Below, piece by piece: positions 1-13,030 of a DNA stretch of 64,000 nt. The stretch covers positions 3,727,501-3,791,500 of the forward strand of contig CP114496.1 of the NCBI GenBank assembly GCA_027186245.1, given 5' to 3'. The translations under genes and the position numbers were made by a program. The notes below the pieces were generated by a model. That model made no database searches. It saw only the letters and a list, made by a program, of their open reading frames with translations, and was not told where the DNA came from. Source of the DNA: Coriaria nepalensis (taxonomy: Eukaryota > Streptophyta > Magnoliopsida > Cucurbitales > Coriariaceae). The number at the start of each line of letters is the position of its first letter. Within the stretch, counting starts at the first letter, position 1.

Positions 1-263
1 ATGCTCACAGGTTTCCACTGTCTTCTCATCATAAAACACAGCAAAAATTACTATGTTTCGAAAATCCTCTTCCATATTTGATGTCAAAACCTTAATACCC
101 ACCAGTTACATCATGGAACGGAGTGGCAAAAGGCTCTAAATATAAATTGCATTCCTAGTGGGGGAGGAGATTCTGAAAGGGAGCCTAGATTTTTTCATTG
201 GCTCAAAGTTCGACACATGAAAGAGCAAGGAGAGAGAGTTGAATGGATCGGTTAGTAACTCAC

Positions 264-3200
264 CGGCATAGTTAGCCTCATCTGTTCCATTAGGAGACCA
301 AGCAGCCCAAATCAGAGAACCAGGGGCTAGAATGTCGGGTTTGAGAAGATCTGCATCCTGGAAGCTAAAATCTCTTATATTGGGTCCACGGGCAGAAAAT
401 AGTGCCACCTGTGGAGCTGATTTGTGAAGTATAGCATTCAGACCATCCCCAATAAAGCCTGTAGCTTTGAAACTTTTTACTCGTCCTGTCCAATCTCTAG
501 CTGTAGAGACGTTGTAATAGTCTATAAGATCCTGAATTAACAAATATGGCTAAACATCAGAACACAAAAAGTACAAGACTGAGGTATAGTTTGAAATATA
601 TACTTATACAAGGAAAGTAGAAAATGGGGCTGAAACCTATACCAACAATTCACAAGATTTCAAATTCTATAATTTTAAAAAGCCACTTCAGTGGTGGAGA
701 AAAGGTAAGATAGTTAATTACCATTGACTTGCTGACATCAGTGATGAGAATCCCAGGAATTGGGACAGGAACAGGATCATACTTTGTTCCAGGAGAAGCA
801 TTCTCCACACAAAGAACAAAGCCAGCGGCTCCAAGGTTCTTTGCCGTTTCTGAGACTTTCTTGATAGATGCAGTACCAACCACAAAATTAAAAGAATAGC
901 CACAAAGAAGAATGTTTCCCTTAACCAAGTTCTTATTAAAAACTTCAGGTCTCTGGCAGTCAGAGGGGCTGGACTTCATCACAGAAGAATCTAATAGCAC
1001 GTCATTTGCAGCAACCAATGTATATGTTTTATTTGGATGTGTGGAAGCTGCACAGAACCATAATATGTTCTTTAGTTGGTTTTACTTCATCTTTCACCAA
1101 TTAATAAAGGTATTAACACATACAGTTCTGGCAAGGCATAGTAGAACATACAGAAAAGAGAAGGTATATAGCACTGAAATTTCTTTCTATATGCATAAAC
1201 ATATAAAAGTGAGGATGAAACTCTGCATGACTCTGTTTTTTACTAAAAAAAGGGAAAAATGTGCTGGAAATAGACTATTTGCTCACTACTCAGACTATGG
1301 AGTTCAGCTATTAAAATCAAAACTACAAAGAATAAATCTGCAACCCTTATAATATGACACACTTTTGTAATCACCGCAAATTAATAAAACAAGCTAGTTG
1401 ATCTTAGAGCTTCGAGCAATATGAGAATTTCACATTTCTGGAAGCCAGTAAAATCTAAAATATAGCAAAAAAGAGTATCCCATTTCTGGTCTGATAACAC
1501 TTACGTGATAACCCAAGTCCAGCTAAGATTTTTCCGTTTCCAAGGGTCAAATGGTTTTTGTATCTTCGGTCATCAATTGCTGCTGCCACAGATGCTATCC
1601 ACGGGCTATAAGAAACCAGGGTTTTTGGGAAAGGGCCCCCATTTCCAGCTGCCTGTGCAACAAATACTCCAGCCTTCACAGCAGAAAGAAGTGTAGCATC
1701 AAAGGGGTTTAAAAATGTGGTCTTTGTAGTGGCTGGTGGACTATTTGGCCCCACCGAGAGGCTGAGTATATCGACCCCATCATGTACAGCCTGTTCACAT
1801 AAGTTATTTGAGGTTATAGTTGTCATACAAAAGTTAAAAAAATCATCAAATATGTTCCTTCAACAATGATTTTTTATTAAACATTGCAAGCTCTTACTCT
1901 CTTCCCTAAATCTCAAGCATCAGCTTTATTTTACGAAGAGCAACTGTAAAACAGAGGACATTCTGGTAGAGGTGATAGTGATTATAGAGAACAGTTCTAA
2001 ACTATTAACAAGGGATCTCAAGTATGACCCTGTAACAGTACACCATTGGTGTTCAACATAAAAACCATAAATCCACACCTTCGCAAGCCCGCATAAAAGC
2101 AACAACAACGAGAAAAAAAGATGGGAAAAAATGAGATAAAATTTCTAGCATTTAACCAAATTCATATTCTCAGTCATGGATGAAAGACAACCTGATCAAT
2201 AGCTGCTACTACATCAGCAACAAATCCTCCGAATAGCCGGTAGAGTGCTTTGTACACAGCAATCCTGAACATTAATAATTTAAGGTTCTCACATGGCAGA
2301 AAGAAAAATATCTCTACGGCAATGAATTGACCCATATACCACAGAGACTATCTTCCCCCACCTGGCACGAGGAGCCATCCCACTTGCTTTACCAAATTCA
2401 TAGCCATGCAACCTCACAGGGATTCCATTATTTCCTGCTGCAATTGCTGCAGTATGACTGTTGACCAACCATAAAAAGGTTCAAAAATATAAAATAAAAT
2501 GAAAACAAAAAGATTTGTTCCCACACCCTAAATTGGGGGGAAAAGATGTTGAAAAGGATCTCTTCTTTTTCTTGCATGTCTTTGTTGGAAAATCAAGAAG
2601 GCAAGTTATTGGGGGGGGGGGCTTCTCCAGGAGATGTTGAATGGATTTCAGTTGGTTGGGGAGGGGGTCAAACAAAAAATGGTTGGTCCATTGCAATTGA
2701 CAGTGCTTCTTCTTCAGCCACTAGAGTGGCAATAGGGTATAGATATTAAATGGAGGGGATGACATTTTCTTTGACAAAATTTTGAAGTCCTATTTAGCAA
2801 TGGAACATTGCTATGAAATTTGGTCATGATAATAGAAAAACAAGTATCAATGGAGGTTTTAGTAAAATGACAAAAACAAAAGGTGATAGAATGTGAAATG
2901 GCACCTACCTTCCATGTCCATCACCATCCAAAGGAGATGCAAAATCAACAGAAGGATTAAATGCACCAGCTGCTTTTGCTGCTTCCGCAAAATGCTGAGC
3001 TCCAATAATCTTTCCATTACAAAAGTCCTTCTTGGTATCAGGGTCAACTTCACACTTTCCTTTATAGCTCAAAACAGGACCATATGGTTCGGTATTGTGG
3101 CTTGCAAAACTTGGATGATGTGGGTAAATCCCTGAGTCCACAAATCCAATCACAATATCTTCACCAGCTCTGTCAAAGCCACCTCCTGTGGGCCATACGC

Positions 3201-4161
3201 CAGTTGGAAGACCCAAAAACTGAGGAGTGTGTGTTGTAAGTCTTTTCACCTTCCAGTCTCTCTCCACAGATTTAACACTAGGTGCATGTCTTAGGGTTTC
3301 TGCCTAGTAATACAGGAGGCAGTGAAAGGCAAAGCCAATGCAAGAGAAAGAATGAGTACCAGAACCAAAAAAAGAGAGAACAATTTTACCAAATGGGAAA
3401 GAAAATAATTGTCCCGGGTTTAACCTGTTCAGGTGAAATGTGAACTGCAAATCCATTAATGAGATGCCGATAACTGTAGAGTTTGTTGTAGCTCCCCCTC
3501 TCAAACAGCATCCCAAGAAGCATATCATGCTTCTCTTCAAGGTGATGGGCATAGGATGTCACCAGTTCACTGAAGGAACCATAAAGTTTGAGAATAAAGA
3601 CGATGGAAGGAAACTCTCTAACCAAGATAGCAGTAAGCAACACTGGATTACCCTTACAACAGATGTTCAGATTCGTGTAGGATGTAGTTCTTTGGGGGGG
3701 GGGGGGGGGGGGGGGGAAACAAGTGTGTATCTTACTGAGCCAGTCATCAGAATCTACCAAAAGTCAAGCCTGAGTAAATAGGGTGCTATATGCAATATTC
3801 AATTAAGTTCCCAGTTTGACTAAGACTCTGTAAACTACTAGTGAGATCATGGCAGCTCATATTTAGAAGCCTTAGCTGACAGATATATAGTATTCGCAGG
3901 CCTGACAGGTACTTGCATACGCACAGATACACACAAAAACACAGGCATAAACAGAGTAAATACACACAATAGAAAATTGCAGAACCTGGTAGTATCAATT
4001 TTCTCATCAGATTCTACAGCTGTGGCTTCAAACCCTTCAACACCGCCTCTGTAACTAATGACAGGATCTCCTTCAACTGTGACTATGTAAATCTCAGCTG
4101 TCCCAATAATTACATGAGAAAAAACTACAAGAACTATACATCCAAACTCCACAGCCTTCAT
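264..4161 (-). CDS. SBT2.5-like: Group-2 plant subtilase (SBT2.5/SBT2.6-like), 5' part of gene, eight coding exons
   Basis: Family S8 serine endopeptidase, expected to be secreted. Coding exons on the minus strand: 4161-3986, 3569-3425, 3303-2909, 2457-2362, 2264-2192, 1790-1505, 1047-722 and 531-264. All have GT/AG borders and the phases add up to 588 codons plus 1 nt without a stop. The start at 4161 gives a hydrophobic signal peptide (residues 1-22), then an I9 propeptide (EIYIVTVEGDP near 23). Catalytic Asp163 lies in GFVDSGIYP, His237 in DGDGHGSHTAA, oxyanion Asn345 in AAGNGGPFP; a PA domain occupies about 400-500. The next exon, with the catalytic Ser (GTSMAAPH in the family), is off the left edge; bases 1-263 are intron. 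Domain order and many motifs match Arabidopsis SLP3 from memory. All exons look intact, so the gene is probably functional, but the 3' third is unseen. Confidence 0.93.
3694..3716. repeat. Homopolymer of 23 G in subtilase intron 1
   Basis: An unbroken run of 23 G on the + strand (C in the transcript) inside the first coding intron (3570-3985). A second run of 11 G lies in another intron at 2611-2621. The length is likely variable between individuals and prone to sequencing error. Confidence 0.9.
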
Positions 4162-5640
4162 TTTTACTGATCACGTATCGAAGTTCAGCAACCACAGGAT
4201 CTGATTGATCACCATAAAAAACAGTTGATCTTATAAGAATAAAAATGAATAGCATAATATCTATTGTATAACAATTACAAGCTTATTTTCTACCTACTTT
4301 GAGAATATCAAGTACGACGACCTGTTCTTTTTTCATAAATATCAAGAACAACACAATAGTTGCTCACACTTATTTTGGTCCCAAGAGAATAATAAAATAA
4401 TAAATAAAAAAGATTACATCAGAAAAATAAAATTAAAATCATTATGAAAATGGATAGAAATGGAATAGAAGAAAAAACGATAAAGAAATAGAAATGAATC
4501 TCTTCAACAGATTGATCATATAGTGTTTAGGTGAATTATAACCATTTTTTTTCTTTTCTGATGAACATCAAAGTGTGACATATCAATTGCTCAAGCTTAC
4601 TTGGTTCCCAAGAAAAAAAATTCCGAAAATGAAAATTGTAATCAAATATGAAAAACAAATGAATAAATAATTACAAAAAATAATAATAATAATAATAAAA
4701 TAAAAAATAATCCCTTCAACAAACTGCTTAGTAGATGTAGAGGCATAAAGAGTTTGGCTGGAATTTCAATCTTTTGAAATTAGAAGAAAAGAAAACTAGC
4801 TTTCAATTCTCATACTTAATTAGTACCTCTTGAAGAGGTCAAGATCTAGCAAGCGATATACTCAATTAGTGGCAATATTGAGGTAGTAGAAAGAGAGAGA
4901 GAGAGCGAGGAAATTCAGTTGACAGCAGCAAATGATCGGGGAATTACTGAAGAAAAAGAAACAGAATAGAGTGAATCGAGTAAGAGAACGCGGCCTACGA
5001 TCAGCCAAACTAAAGAGCTTCAATCAAGAAGAAACGTCAACTCTAATGCAGTTTCTTGGAAATTAGATAGCTAAATATATAAGCTCATCTGACATCTCCA
5101 GCTTTTATTCATAGCCACACTCACCAAAAGTACTCCAATCTTCGAAAAAAACTAAAAAAAGGGTAAAATTAGATAAATAAAAATTTTTCATTTCTTTTTC
5201 AAAGAATCAAATACTTTAGCCAGGGATTCAAGCAAAGAATAACACATACTAAAAAAAGCAAAAAAAAAAAAAGCACTAAATAAATAATAAAAGATGGATT
5301 TTAACCTCATACCTTTTACAAATGGCGATCCACCGTCCACGAAACGAATCAGACAAGCTAAGCTTGATCTAAATGGCCATAGGGAGTAGGACCATGGAAA
5401 CAGAGTAGCAGAACCAATATGAACGATGAGCTTGTAACGGATCAGAATCGGAGCGATCGATCAGAGATCTAGCGGTCAGCATTGAGCAGTGGAGGAGATG
5501 AATGCGAGGTCGCGACCATGGGATCAGTACAACCAGTAAGTAAGTGAGAGAGTGAGAGGTAGTTAGGGTTTGCAGAGGGGAGTGAGAAAGAATGGAGTGG
5601 GAAGAAGAGAGTTGCAGACAGGGAAGCATAAATGATGGAG
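4162..5640 (-). other. Leader of the subtilase gene: 5' UTR and probable leader intron
   Basis: No coding exon is visible upstream of the ATG at 4161. On the minus strand, 5640-5320 is CT-rich as in many plant 5' leaders. A donor-like AAAAG|GTATGAG lies near 5312 and an acceptor-like GATCAG lies near 4167-4172, just before the ATG. The simplest reading is one untranslated exon near 5315-5615 spliced to a short leader piece before the start codon, with an intron of about 1.1 kb. This is inferred from splice consensus and composition only. The intron is AT-rich with a short (GA) run near 4893-4905. Confidence 0.5.
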
Positions 5641-5642
5641 GA

Positions 5643-5653
5643 TTTTATATATA
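5643..5653 (-). promoter_or_regulatory. TATA box of the subtilase gene
   Basis: Read on the minus strand this is TATATATAAAA, followed by a pyrimidine-rich leader (CT runs from about 5620 down to 5500). With usual plant spacing the start site would fall near 5610-5620. It is the only good TATA element upstream of the CT-rich leader. Confidence 0.6.
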
Positions 5654-5656
5654 GAG

Positions 5657-6516
5657 AATCGTTTTTAGTTATTTCTGCGAGACAGAGCCGGAGTTATTAT
5701 TATTATAAAATTTAAAAAAAAAAATTAATGACTTCCTTAAATACTTTATTAACTTTTTTTTTTTTTCTTTTGGCGCGTAATCTGTCTGGACAGTTCATAT
5801 GTAAAATGACGAAATGGGGCCCAGGACTGTGCCCCTCACCATTAGGATCGGATTAGGTTCGGAGCGGAGTCCGGCACCGTAGCATGTGAAACGGATGGTT
5901 TGAGCTATAGATAGATTTTATTTTAAAATAAATTTAATAATTATAAATAAGAAAAAATAATATTTATTTTTATAATTTATAAATTTTAAAAATAATAAAT
6001 TAAATTATAATTTATTTATAATTGTTAGATTTATTTTAAAATTAAATTATTAATAAATAATTAATTTACTCTTAAAACTAAAATAATCTATTTATTTTTA
6101 ATAAAATTTAATTAAGCTAACTTAGAACCTTAATCACTCAACGGATTTAAAATAGGAAAACTTGTAAGAACAATTTCTATTTTTTTATATTTTTCATTTC
6201 ATTTGAAGTTATATATTATTTTTCAAATTTTAAACCCGAATAAATTTTCCGGTTTTACCGCCCCCGATTCCAAGTGATTGGCTCTATAATAGAACGAAAC
6301 AAATTGATGTAAATATATAGTATCTACAATATTTAGTTATTATCAACTTTGGTAATGAAGCAAAAATATTTCAATCATGACTAATGTAGTGACCAATTTA
6401 ATTACATAAGTATATTGTCTAATATTTTAAAACAATGGTCATATGTTGTCTAATTATGTTTAATTTTATTTTTAAAATATTATTTTACAAGTATTGATCA
6501 AGGAACAAAGAGACAT

Positions 6517-6553
<37 letters not shown>

Positions 6554-6949
6554 ATAGACGACACAATATATTCTCTCATCCCATCATTCACTATATATAT
6601 ATATATGGCCATAATGTTCCACACCAACCGGTGGAATCCAAAGCCAAAAATGTCAGATTACTTAGTTGATTGCATATACCACAACATCATTTACAAGGAT
6701 ATTTGGTCTAGATTTCAACACATTACTCTTTTGGCCAAAAAAAAAAAAACTCATTACTCTATTCCTATTTCCAATTTTATAGAGAGAGAAGATATAAGAA
6801 TAAAATTTATGTTAGGTAATTTAACATAAATCCTATCTTCTAATAAAAAATTGATCTTCACAAAAAAAAAAAAAGAAAAAAGGGATATTGAATAACAAAT
6901 ATTGTTTGTATTTAGCTATTGAAAAACATAGTGTCTATGCATTCGTCTT
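5657..6949. other. AT-rich intergenic DNA upstream of the subtilase gene
   Basis: No gene or element recognised. It contains a GC-richer stretch at 5770-5900 that may belong to the distal promoter, and a (TA)n microsatellite at 6518-6549. The 111-codon frame at 6494-6829 starts inside the TA run, encodes low-complexity residues and has no recognisable domain. Confidence 0.6.
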
Positions 6950-7149
6950 GCTTAAAATATATATGAGTGATCGAGCAATTTTTGTTGCGATTCATTTTAA
7001 TTTTTCTTTGGCCAAGTGGTTCGTTTTAGTTTGGTGATATTATTACACATGTTAACAGATAAGATGATAAACGTCAGATGTCCATAATTATAATGATGCC
7101 AATGAGAATTTCTAGGGCGTGAAAGTATAGGTTTTAATCATATTACATA

Positions 7150-8817
7150 TGTTGCAATTAATAACTCCGTATGATATAATTTTATCTAAATATATTATTA
7201 TTTATTAATTAAAAAATATTTATAATATTTAGTAATTATATTAATATTATTTATTATTTAAGTCCCTAAATTATGCATGATAGTTGAGATTTAAATAGTC
7301 TAAAGTTTAAAATTCTCTTTGTTAATAGTCATATGTTATCAAAATTAGACAGTGATAATAAGGATAAACTATCACATAGTTTATCTCTTGAATGTTTATG
7401 ATGATTGATCTCATGATCATTGGTATAAGTTAAACATCATGATAAGTATGTGGGCACTTATTAGAGATTAATTAGTACACTTAACATGGCCACTTAGATA
7501 TTTCTCATTGACAAAAATACTATTGTTAATGATGATTATTTAATAACTATAATATATGTGATTCTCAGACTTGAAATCACCGTGATATCTTATATGTAGG
7601 ATCTTATACTTTAACATCTTTCTAAAAAATCCTAGCCAATAGTTACAAAGAATGAATCATTGAATATAAGGTGTTGTACATGAAAGTTGTAAGTGATCAA
7701 GATGAGATTCATCACTCCTGCATCTCAAGAAATTAATCGTATCAATTATATCCTTTAATGAAACAATGAGTCTCTGCAAAGCAGTATGTGATGATAATAG
7801 TTTTAGTGAATTTATTATCTAAGTTTATTAAAGATGCAATAATACATATAATTTATCTATTAAAGTTTAACAGTTAAATTATGTCCTATGACGAATCGTA
7901 ATATTGATAAGATGAAAAGATTATTTATTGTACAACTATTAGTCATAATAGGTTCTTATGATAGATGTCATATTTCTCATCTTACGGGTGACACTAACAC
8001 TTTACTAGAAATCAATTTTAATTTGTATAGAGGTTTAAATTAATTAATTATGAGATATTTAATATTATCTATTTTAAAAAATATTTTAAAGAAATGAATT
8101 TAATTAAAAATTAGATAAAATCATAAAGTATTAGGAGATCCACCTACTTGTAGAACCTAATGGTCATACACACTAAGATTCTAAAGCAACCCAATTGAGT
8201 TTTCATCGTTGAAAAGGAAAATGTACCATTTTGGTTTTAAAAGTAAAATCATAATTTGTCAATACTTGGACTATTCGGAATAATGATAAATTATTAATTT
8301 ATTAAATCAGTATCATATAGATTGGCTAGCGAGAAAAACTTGTGTGGTACTGGTCCACAATTTGTTTCTAGACCAGACCCAATAGCAATCTGCCTTATGT
8401 ATTCGGTGGGGGGGGGGGGAATCTTTGTCAAAACACTTCTCCCTTACTTCTACCATGACACCCATCTATTGGTCTGGTCTACACAAGATTTTCTCACTGC
8501 TAGCACAACTAAGTAGTGATATTCTTTAAATTAAAAATTAATAATTTACTAGTGACACTTAATTAATTATTAAAGTGTCTAGAAGATGTGATTATTAAAT
8601 CATTAATAATTAACTAAATCGGGTACCGATAATTTATGCGCCAATTAGTTAGTTGTTAGCTAAGTGAGACGGGTTCTAACCCTATCTCTCATGGCCAGCC
8701 ATATGATGGGTTATGATCCATTAGAAGGCTTGATTTAATTAAGTCAAGTTTTGACCAAAGTCAACAATTGATTGGCAAAACTTAGGATTAATTTTAAGCA
8801 AGCGCCAAAAGCTTAGA

Positions 8818-8848
<31 letters not shown>

Positions 8849-9223
8849 CTAAGGGGTCGGCCGCTCATAATGCTCACAAACCTTAGCTTAGCTGAAATTT
8901 ACAAAAAAGAAAAGGGAGTCTTTCATCATTCCTTTCCCCCAAGTATTTTAGTTCATATGTTGAACTTTAAGGTAGAAAATAAAAAAGTTGCACACTTGGG
9001 AAACTATAAATCATTCATATCATGTCACATGAAGAATGTTCGGTTCATCAGGCTTAATGGTAAGTCCCTAAATCTCCACCTCTTTAGTTTCTTAGGATAT
9101 TTTGTGTTTTCTGCAAAATTTATATTTGCAAATATATGTGTATGCATGATCGTATCTTGCGATATAATCTATGACCAATGCGGGTTATCTGCTTCTGTTA
9201 CTCGGATCACTCGTAGACTAACA
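7150..9223 (+). mobile_element. Solo LTR 1 of a copia-type family (within duplication unit A)
   Basis: It begins TGTTGCAATTAATA and ends GTAGACTAACA, the same ends as the 5' LTR of the copia element at 57279-59079 (TGTTGGAATTAATA ... CTAACA). Internal landmarks shared with the other copies include GTGGGCACTTATTAGAGA, GAAGTCAATCTTAATTTG-like words and CACTCATTAATATACG beyond the end. No internal retrotransposon domain adjoins it, so it is a solo LTR. It carries a run of 12 G at 8408-8419 and a (TA)n run at 8822-8847 that may include the LTR TATA box. Confidence 0.75.
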
Positions 9224-9713
9224 TAGCATTAATAAATGGAGGTTGGTGATGGATGCTATTAATCTTGTCAACCATTGAAGACTTCTCTAAGCTAGGTTGT
9301 GCTAGAAGTAGTTGCCACAAACTCATTAATATACGATCATGGATGGAGGCTTCTTACGGCACATTTGGTTTGATTCCCTAATTGAATAAGAATGATAATG
9401 ATAATTTGTTTATGTCATTTGGTTACACGAGGAATGAGAATGATAATGATAATAAGGAATAAGAATAGATCAAAGTGTAATATTCTGAGGTTGAAATTTT
9501 TTTGAAAATATACGAGTGATTGAGCAACTTTAGTTGTGGCTCGTTTTAGTTTTTCTTTTCTTTTTTGGCCAAGTGATTCGTTTTAGTTTGGTGATATTAT
9601 TACACATGTCAAGAGACAAGATGATAAACATCAGACATCCATAACCATAATGAGGCCAATGAGGATTTGTTGGGCATGAAAGTATAGGTGTGATAAGTTA
9701 ATCGGATTACATA

Positions 9714-11547
9714 CGATGAGTATATATATTAATATATATATATTTCATATGATATAATTTTATTTATGTTAATGTTATGATGGGTTGTTATTAATTATTA
9801 ATTAAATAATAATAAATATATTTAGTTATTATATTATAATTAATATTATATGTTATTTAGTTATATAATATCATGATAAAAGCTAAGTCCTTAAATTTAT
9901 CATGATAGTTAAGATTTAAGTATCTTAAAGCTTAAAATTCACATTGTTTGTATAAGATATCAAAATTAGACATTGATAATAAGGATAAACTATTATAAAG
10001 TTTATTTCTTTAATGTCGAAGATAGTTGATCTCATAACTATTGATATAAATTGAATATCATGATAAATATGTGGGCACTTATTAGAGACTAATTAGTACA
10101 CTTAATATAGTTGCTTATATATTTCTCAATGATAAGAATACTATTATTAATGATAATTATCTAATGATTATAATACATGTGATTCTCCAACTTAATATCA
10201 CCATGATATCTTATATGTGGGTCTTATACTTTAACATCTCTCTAAAAGATCATATCCAATGGTTATAAAGAATGAAATCATTGGGTATAATGTATTGTCT
10301 TGTAAGTGATCAAGATGAGATCCATCATTCCTGCATTTCAAGAAATTAATCATATTAATTATATTCTTTAATTATATTCTGTAATGGAACAATGAGTCTT
10401 TGCAAAGCAGTATGTGATGAAAATAGTTTCAGTGAATTTATTGTCTAAGTTCATTAAAGATTTAATAGTACATACGATTTATTTACTAGAGTTTAACAGT
10501 TAAATTATGTCTTATAACAAATCACAATATTGGCAAGATGAAAAAATTATTTATTGTATGACTATTAGTCATAATAGGTTTTTATGACAAATGTCATATT
10601 TCTTATCTTACGGGTGACATTAACATTTTACTAGAAGTCAATCTTAATTTGCATAGAGGGTAACTTAATTAATTATGAGATATTTGATAATATATATTTT
10701 TAAAATGTTTTAAAGAAATGAATTTAATTAAAAATTAGATAAAATCATAAAGTATTGGAAGATCCTCTTACCTGTCGAACATAATCGGTCATACACACTA
10801 AGATTCTAAAACAACCCAATTGAGTTTTCATTGTTGCTATTTTGATTTTCGAAGTAAAATCATAATTTGTCAATACTTGAACTATTGGGCATACAGATTG
10901 GCTACCAAGCCCTCCTATGTATTCATAGGTGGCGGGGGGGGGGGGGGGCATCTTTGTCAAAACACTTCTCCCTCACTCCTATATGACACCCATCTATTGG
11001 TTTGGTCTACACAATATTTTCTCATTGTTAGCACAATTAAGCAGTGACATTCTCTTAATTAAAAATTAATAATTTATTAATGATACTTAATTAATTATTA
11101 AAGTGTCTGAAAAGTGTTATTAGTAAGTCATTAATAGTTAGGTTAATTTTAAGAAAGCCCTAAAAGCTTAGAGGCCTATATATATCTCTCTAAGGGGTCG
11201 ATCACTCATAATGCTCACAAAGCCTAGCTTGCTGAAATTACAAAAGATAAAAGAGAATGTTTCACTCTTCCTTTGCCCTAAGTATTTTAGTTCACATGTT
11301 GAACTTTAAGGTACAAATCATTCATATCATATCACATGAAGAATGTTCGGTTCATTAGTCTTAATGGTAGTCCCTAAATCTCCATCTCTTTAGTTTCTTA
11401 GGCTGTTTTGTGTTTTCCACAAAATTTATATTTGTTAATATATGTGTATGCATGATCATATATTGGGATATAATCTATGAGCGGTGCAGGTTATCCCAAA
11501 AATTTTAAATATCAGTTTCTATTACTTGGATCGCTTATATACTAACA
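9714..11547 (+). mobile_element. Solo LTR 2 of the same copia-type family (within duplication unit B)
   Basis: Homologous along its length to solo LTR 1 and ends in ACTAACA at 11541-11547. Its 5' boundary is blurred by a TA-rich expansion. It lacks about 200 bp present in LTR 1 near 8600-8790 and carries a longer G run (15 G, 10934-10948) at the matching place. No gag or pol adjoins it. Confidence 0.7.
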
Positions 11548-12409
11548 AGGCATTAATAAATGGAGATTGTGATGGATGCTATTAATGTTGTTAACCATTG
11601 ACGACTTCTCTAAGCTAGGTTGTGCTAGAAGTAGTTGCCACCAACTCATTAATATACAGTCATGGATGGAGGTTTTTTTATGGCACATTTGGTTCGATTC
11701 TCTGATTGAATGAAAATGAAAATGATAATTTTTTTTATGTCATTTGGTTACACAAGGAATGAGAATGATAATAAGGGATAAGAATAGATCAAAGTGTAAT
11801 ATTATAAGATTGACTAAATTTTGAAAATTACTTTATTGTCACGGTAAATTTTAAAAAATATATAAAATACATCGTGTAAATGAATGGTCGACCTTTCTTA
11901 ATGTATCTGTGAGTAACGAAAGCATCCCCGTAAGATACATGTTTTTGATGGAATGAAGGAATTATTTTTTTATTGTAGTATGAATGATTTTTTTCATTCT
12001 TTGAACCAAATAGTAAAATGAAAAAAAAAAAATTATATTCCCACTAAAGAATTGAACCAAACGTATCCTCATGTTCACGTTAGGAGGTGTTCACATGGAG
12101 GTTCACATTTGGATGTTCATAGTGGAGGGAAAAACTCAACAATCACCCCCCTCTGTCCAATGTTGATGAACATGCAACATCTTCTTTAGTGGAATTTGCA
12201 CCCTTTTGTTGAGATACACACACTTACAATTGAGTTTGTTTTCAATCATGAATTGCACAATTAGACTATCCTATGTTGGCAATATTGATGCATTCATCTT
12301 AAACTTTGCACTCCTAAGTCGGAGTACCCGTACTACTTAGATGTGGTGCTGATCAAGATAAATGCTATGCTTCTACATAACTCATGCTTTTCTAGTAGAA
12401 TAATTTTGG

Positions 12410-12535
12410 TCATCGTATTAGAAAAATTAGCTGATCTCATTTAATGGATCGACAATTATTTTTGTAGTATCCCTTCTTTTTGCAATAATAACATTCAATA
12501 TCTTTAATGTTCTTGGATAGAGGCTTCTTAAATTC
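12410..12535 (-). pseudogene. Possible gag zinc-knuckle remnant of a copia retrotransposon
   Basis: Minus-strand translation gives KDIECYYCKKKGYYKNNC, a C-x2-C-x4-Y-x4-C motif. It resembles the CCHC knuckle of Ty1/copia Gag with the His replaced by Tyr. Stops follow within a few codons and no protease or reverse transcriptase could be traced beside it. It is a short relic at best. Confidence 0.4.
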
Positions 12536-12771
12536 ACATAATTAAATTTTAAAATAGCACTAAGTTACAAGTTATTTTTTCCTCACTTCAAAGATAATCA
12601 AGTCATTTTATTTGTAAAAGTATTTTTTTATGTGTGATTTTAGTTTTGGTCGAATGTGGCAAATAAAATTTTTTAATTAAATTTTAATTAAAAATAATTA
12701 AGAAGAAGAAAAAGCGTGACATCATTGTTAACATGTATGAGAGTTGGGGAATGATATAAATGGGAATCAAA

Positions 12772-13030
12772 GTAGTGGGTCGGGCTTGCGGTATAGGTTC
12801 TTCTGCTTTCAAAGTAGCATGTAGTGTAGGTAGTGGGTCGGGTCTAGCCAGGCTTATTTGTCGGGCTGATTCTCCAGGCTTTGAAATTTATCCAAGTTTG
12901 GGCTTGTATTTGAGCTGGTTTAGGGCTCAACCCAAATAAAAATAAGTTTAGCCAAGCTTTGGATTGAGTTTTTCTCTCGGGATACGGGTCGGGTCAAAGA
13001 ACTTGACTCATTTTAATACTTCTACTCTTT
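12772..13030. mobile_element. Remnant of a hAT-type transposon end
   Basis: A GC-rich patch with GTGTAGGTAGTGGGTCGGG and GGGTCGGGTC words, ending in GACTCATTTTAATACTTC. It resembles the right terminal region of the hAT element at 50703-54956 (GCGGTGTAGGCAGTGGGCC ... ACTCATTTTGACAACTC). It contains no transposase sequence and is flanked by two imperfect direct repeats of about 75 bp (12699-12771 and 13055-13131). Confidence 0.45.

Larger units (their letters stand above)
6950..11830 (+). repeat. Tandem direct duplication of a ~2.5-kb unit (flank + solo LTR + flank)
   Basis: Unit A (6950-9490) and unit B (9495-11830) align along most of their length in the same orientation. Shared landmarks include TTTGGTGATATTATTACACATG (left flank, near 7034 and 9577), the LTR body, and CATTTGGTTACAC plus AGAATAGATCAAAGTGTAATATT (right flank, near 9420-9485 and 11740-11810; shown here as separate short words). 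The flanks of the LTR are duplicated too, so this is a segmental duplication and not two independent insertions. The copies have diverged by substitutions and indels. Confidence 0.85.

Noticed and set aside
912..1352. 146-codon + strand frame overlapping the subtilase
   Set aside because: It is antisense to a real exon (722-1047) and its intron and has no domain similarity.
5369..5629. 86-codon frame on the minus strand upstream of the subtilase start, as an upstream ORF
   Set aside because: Its ATG lies only about 14 nt downstream of the TATA box, probably upstream of the transcription start, and the peptide is low-complexity Ser/Leu from CT-rich leader sequence.
11688..11710. GGTTCGATTCTC as a tRNA B box
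   Set aside because: No A box or cloverleaf upstream; the homologous place in the other duplication unit (near 9367) reads GGTTTGATTCCC within the same noncoding flank.
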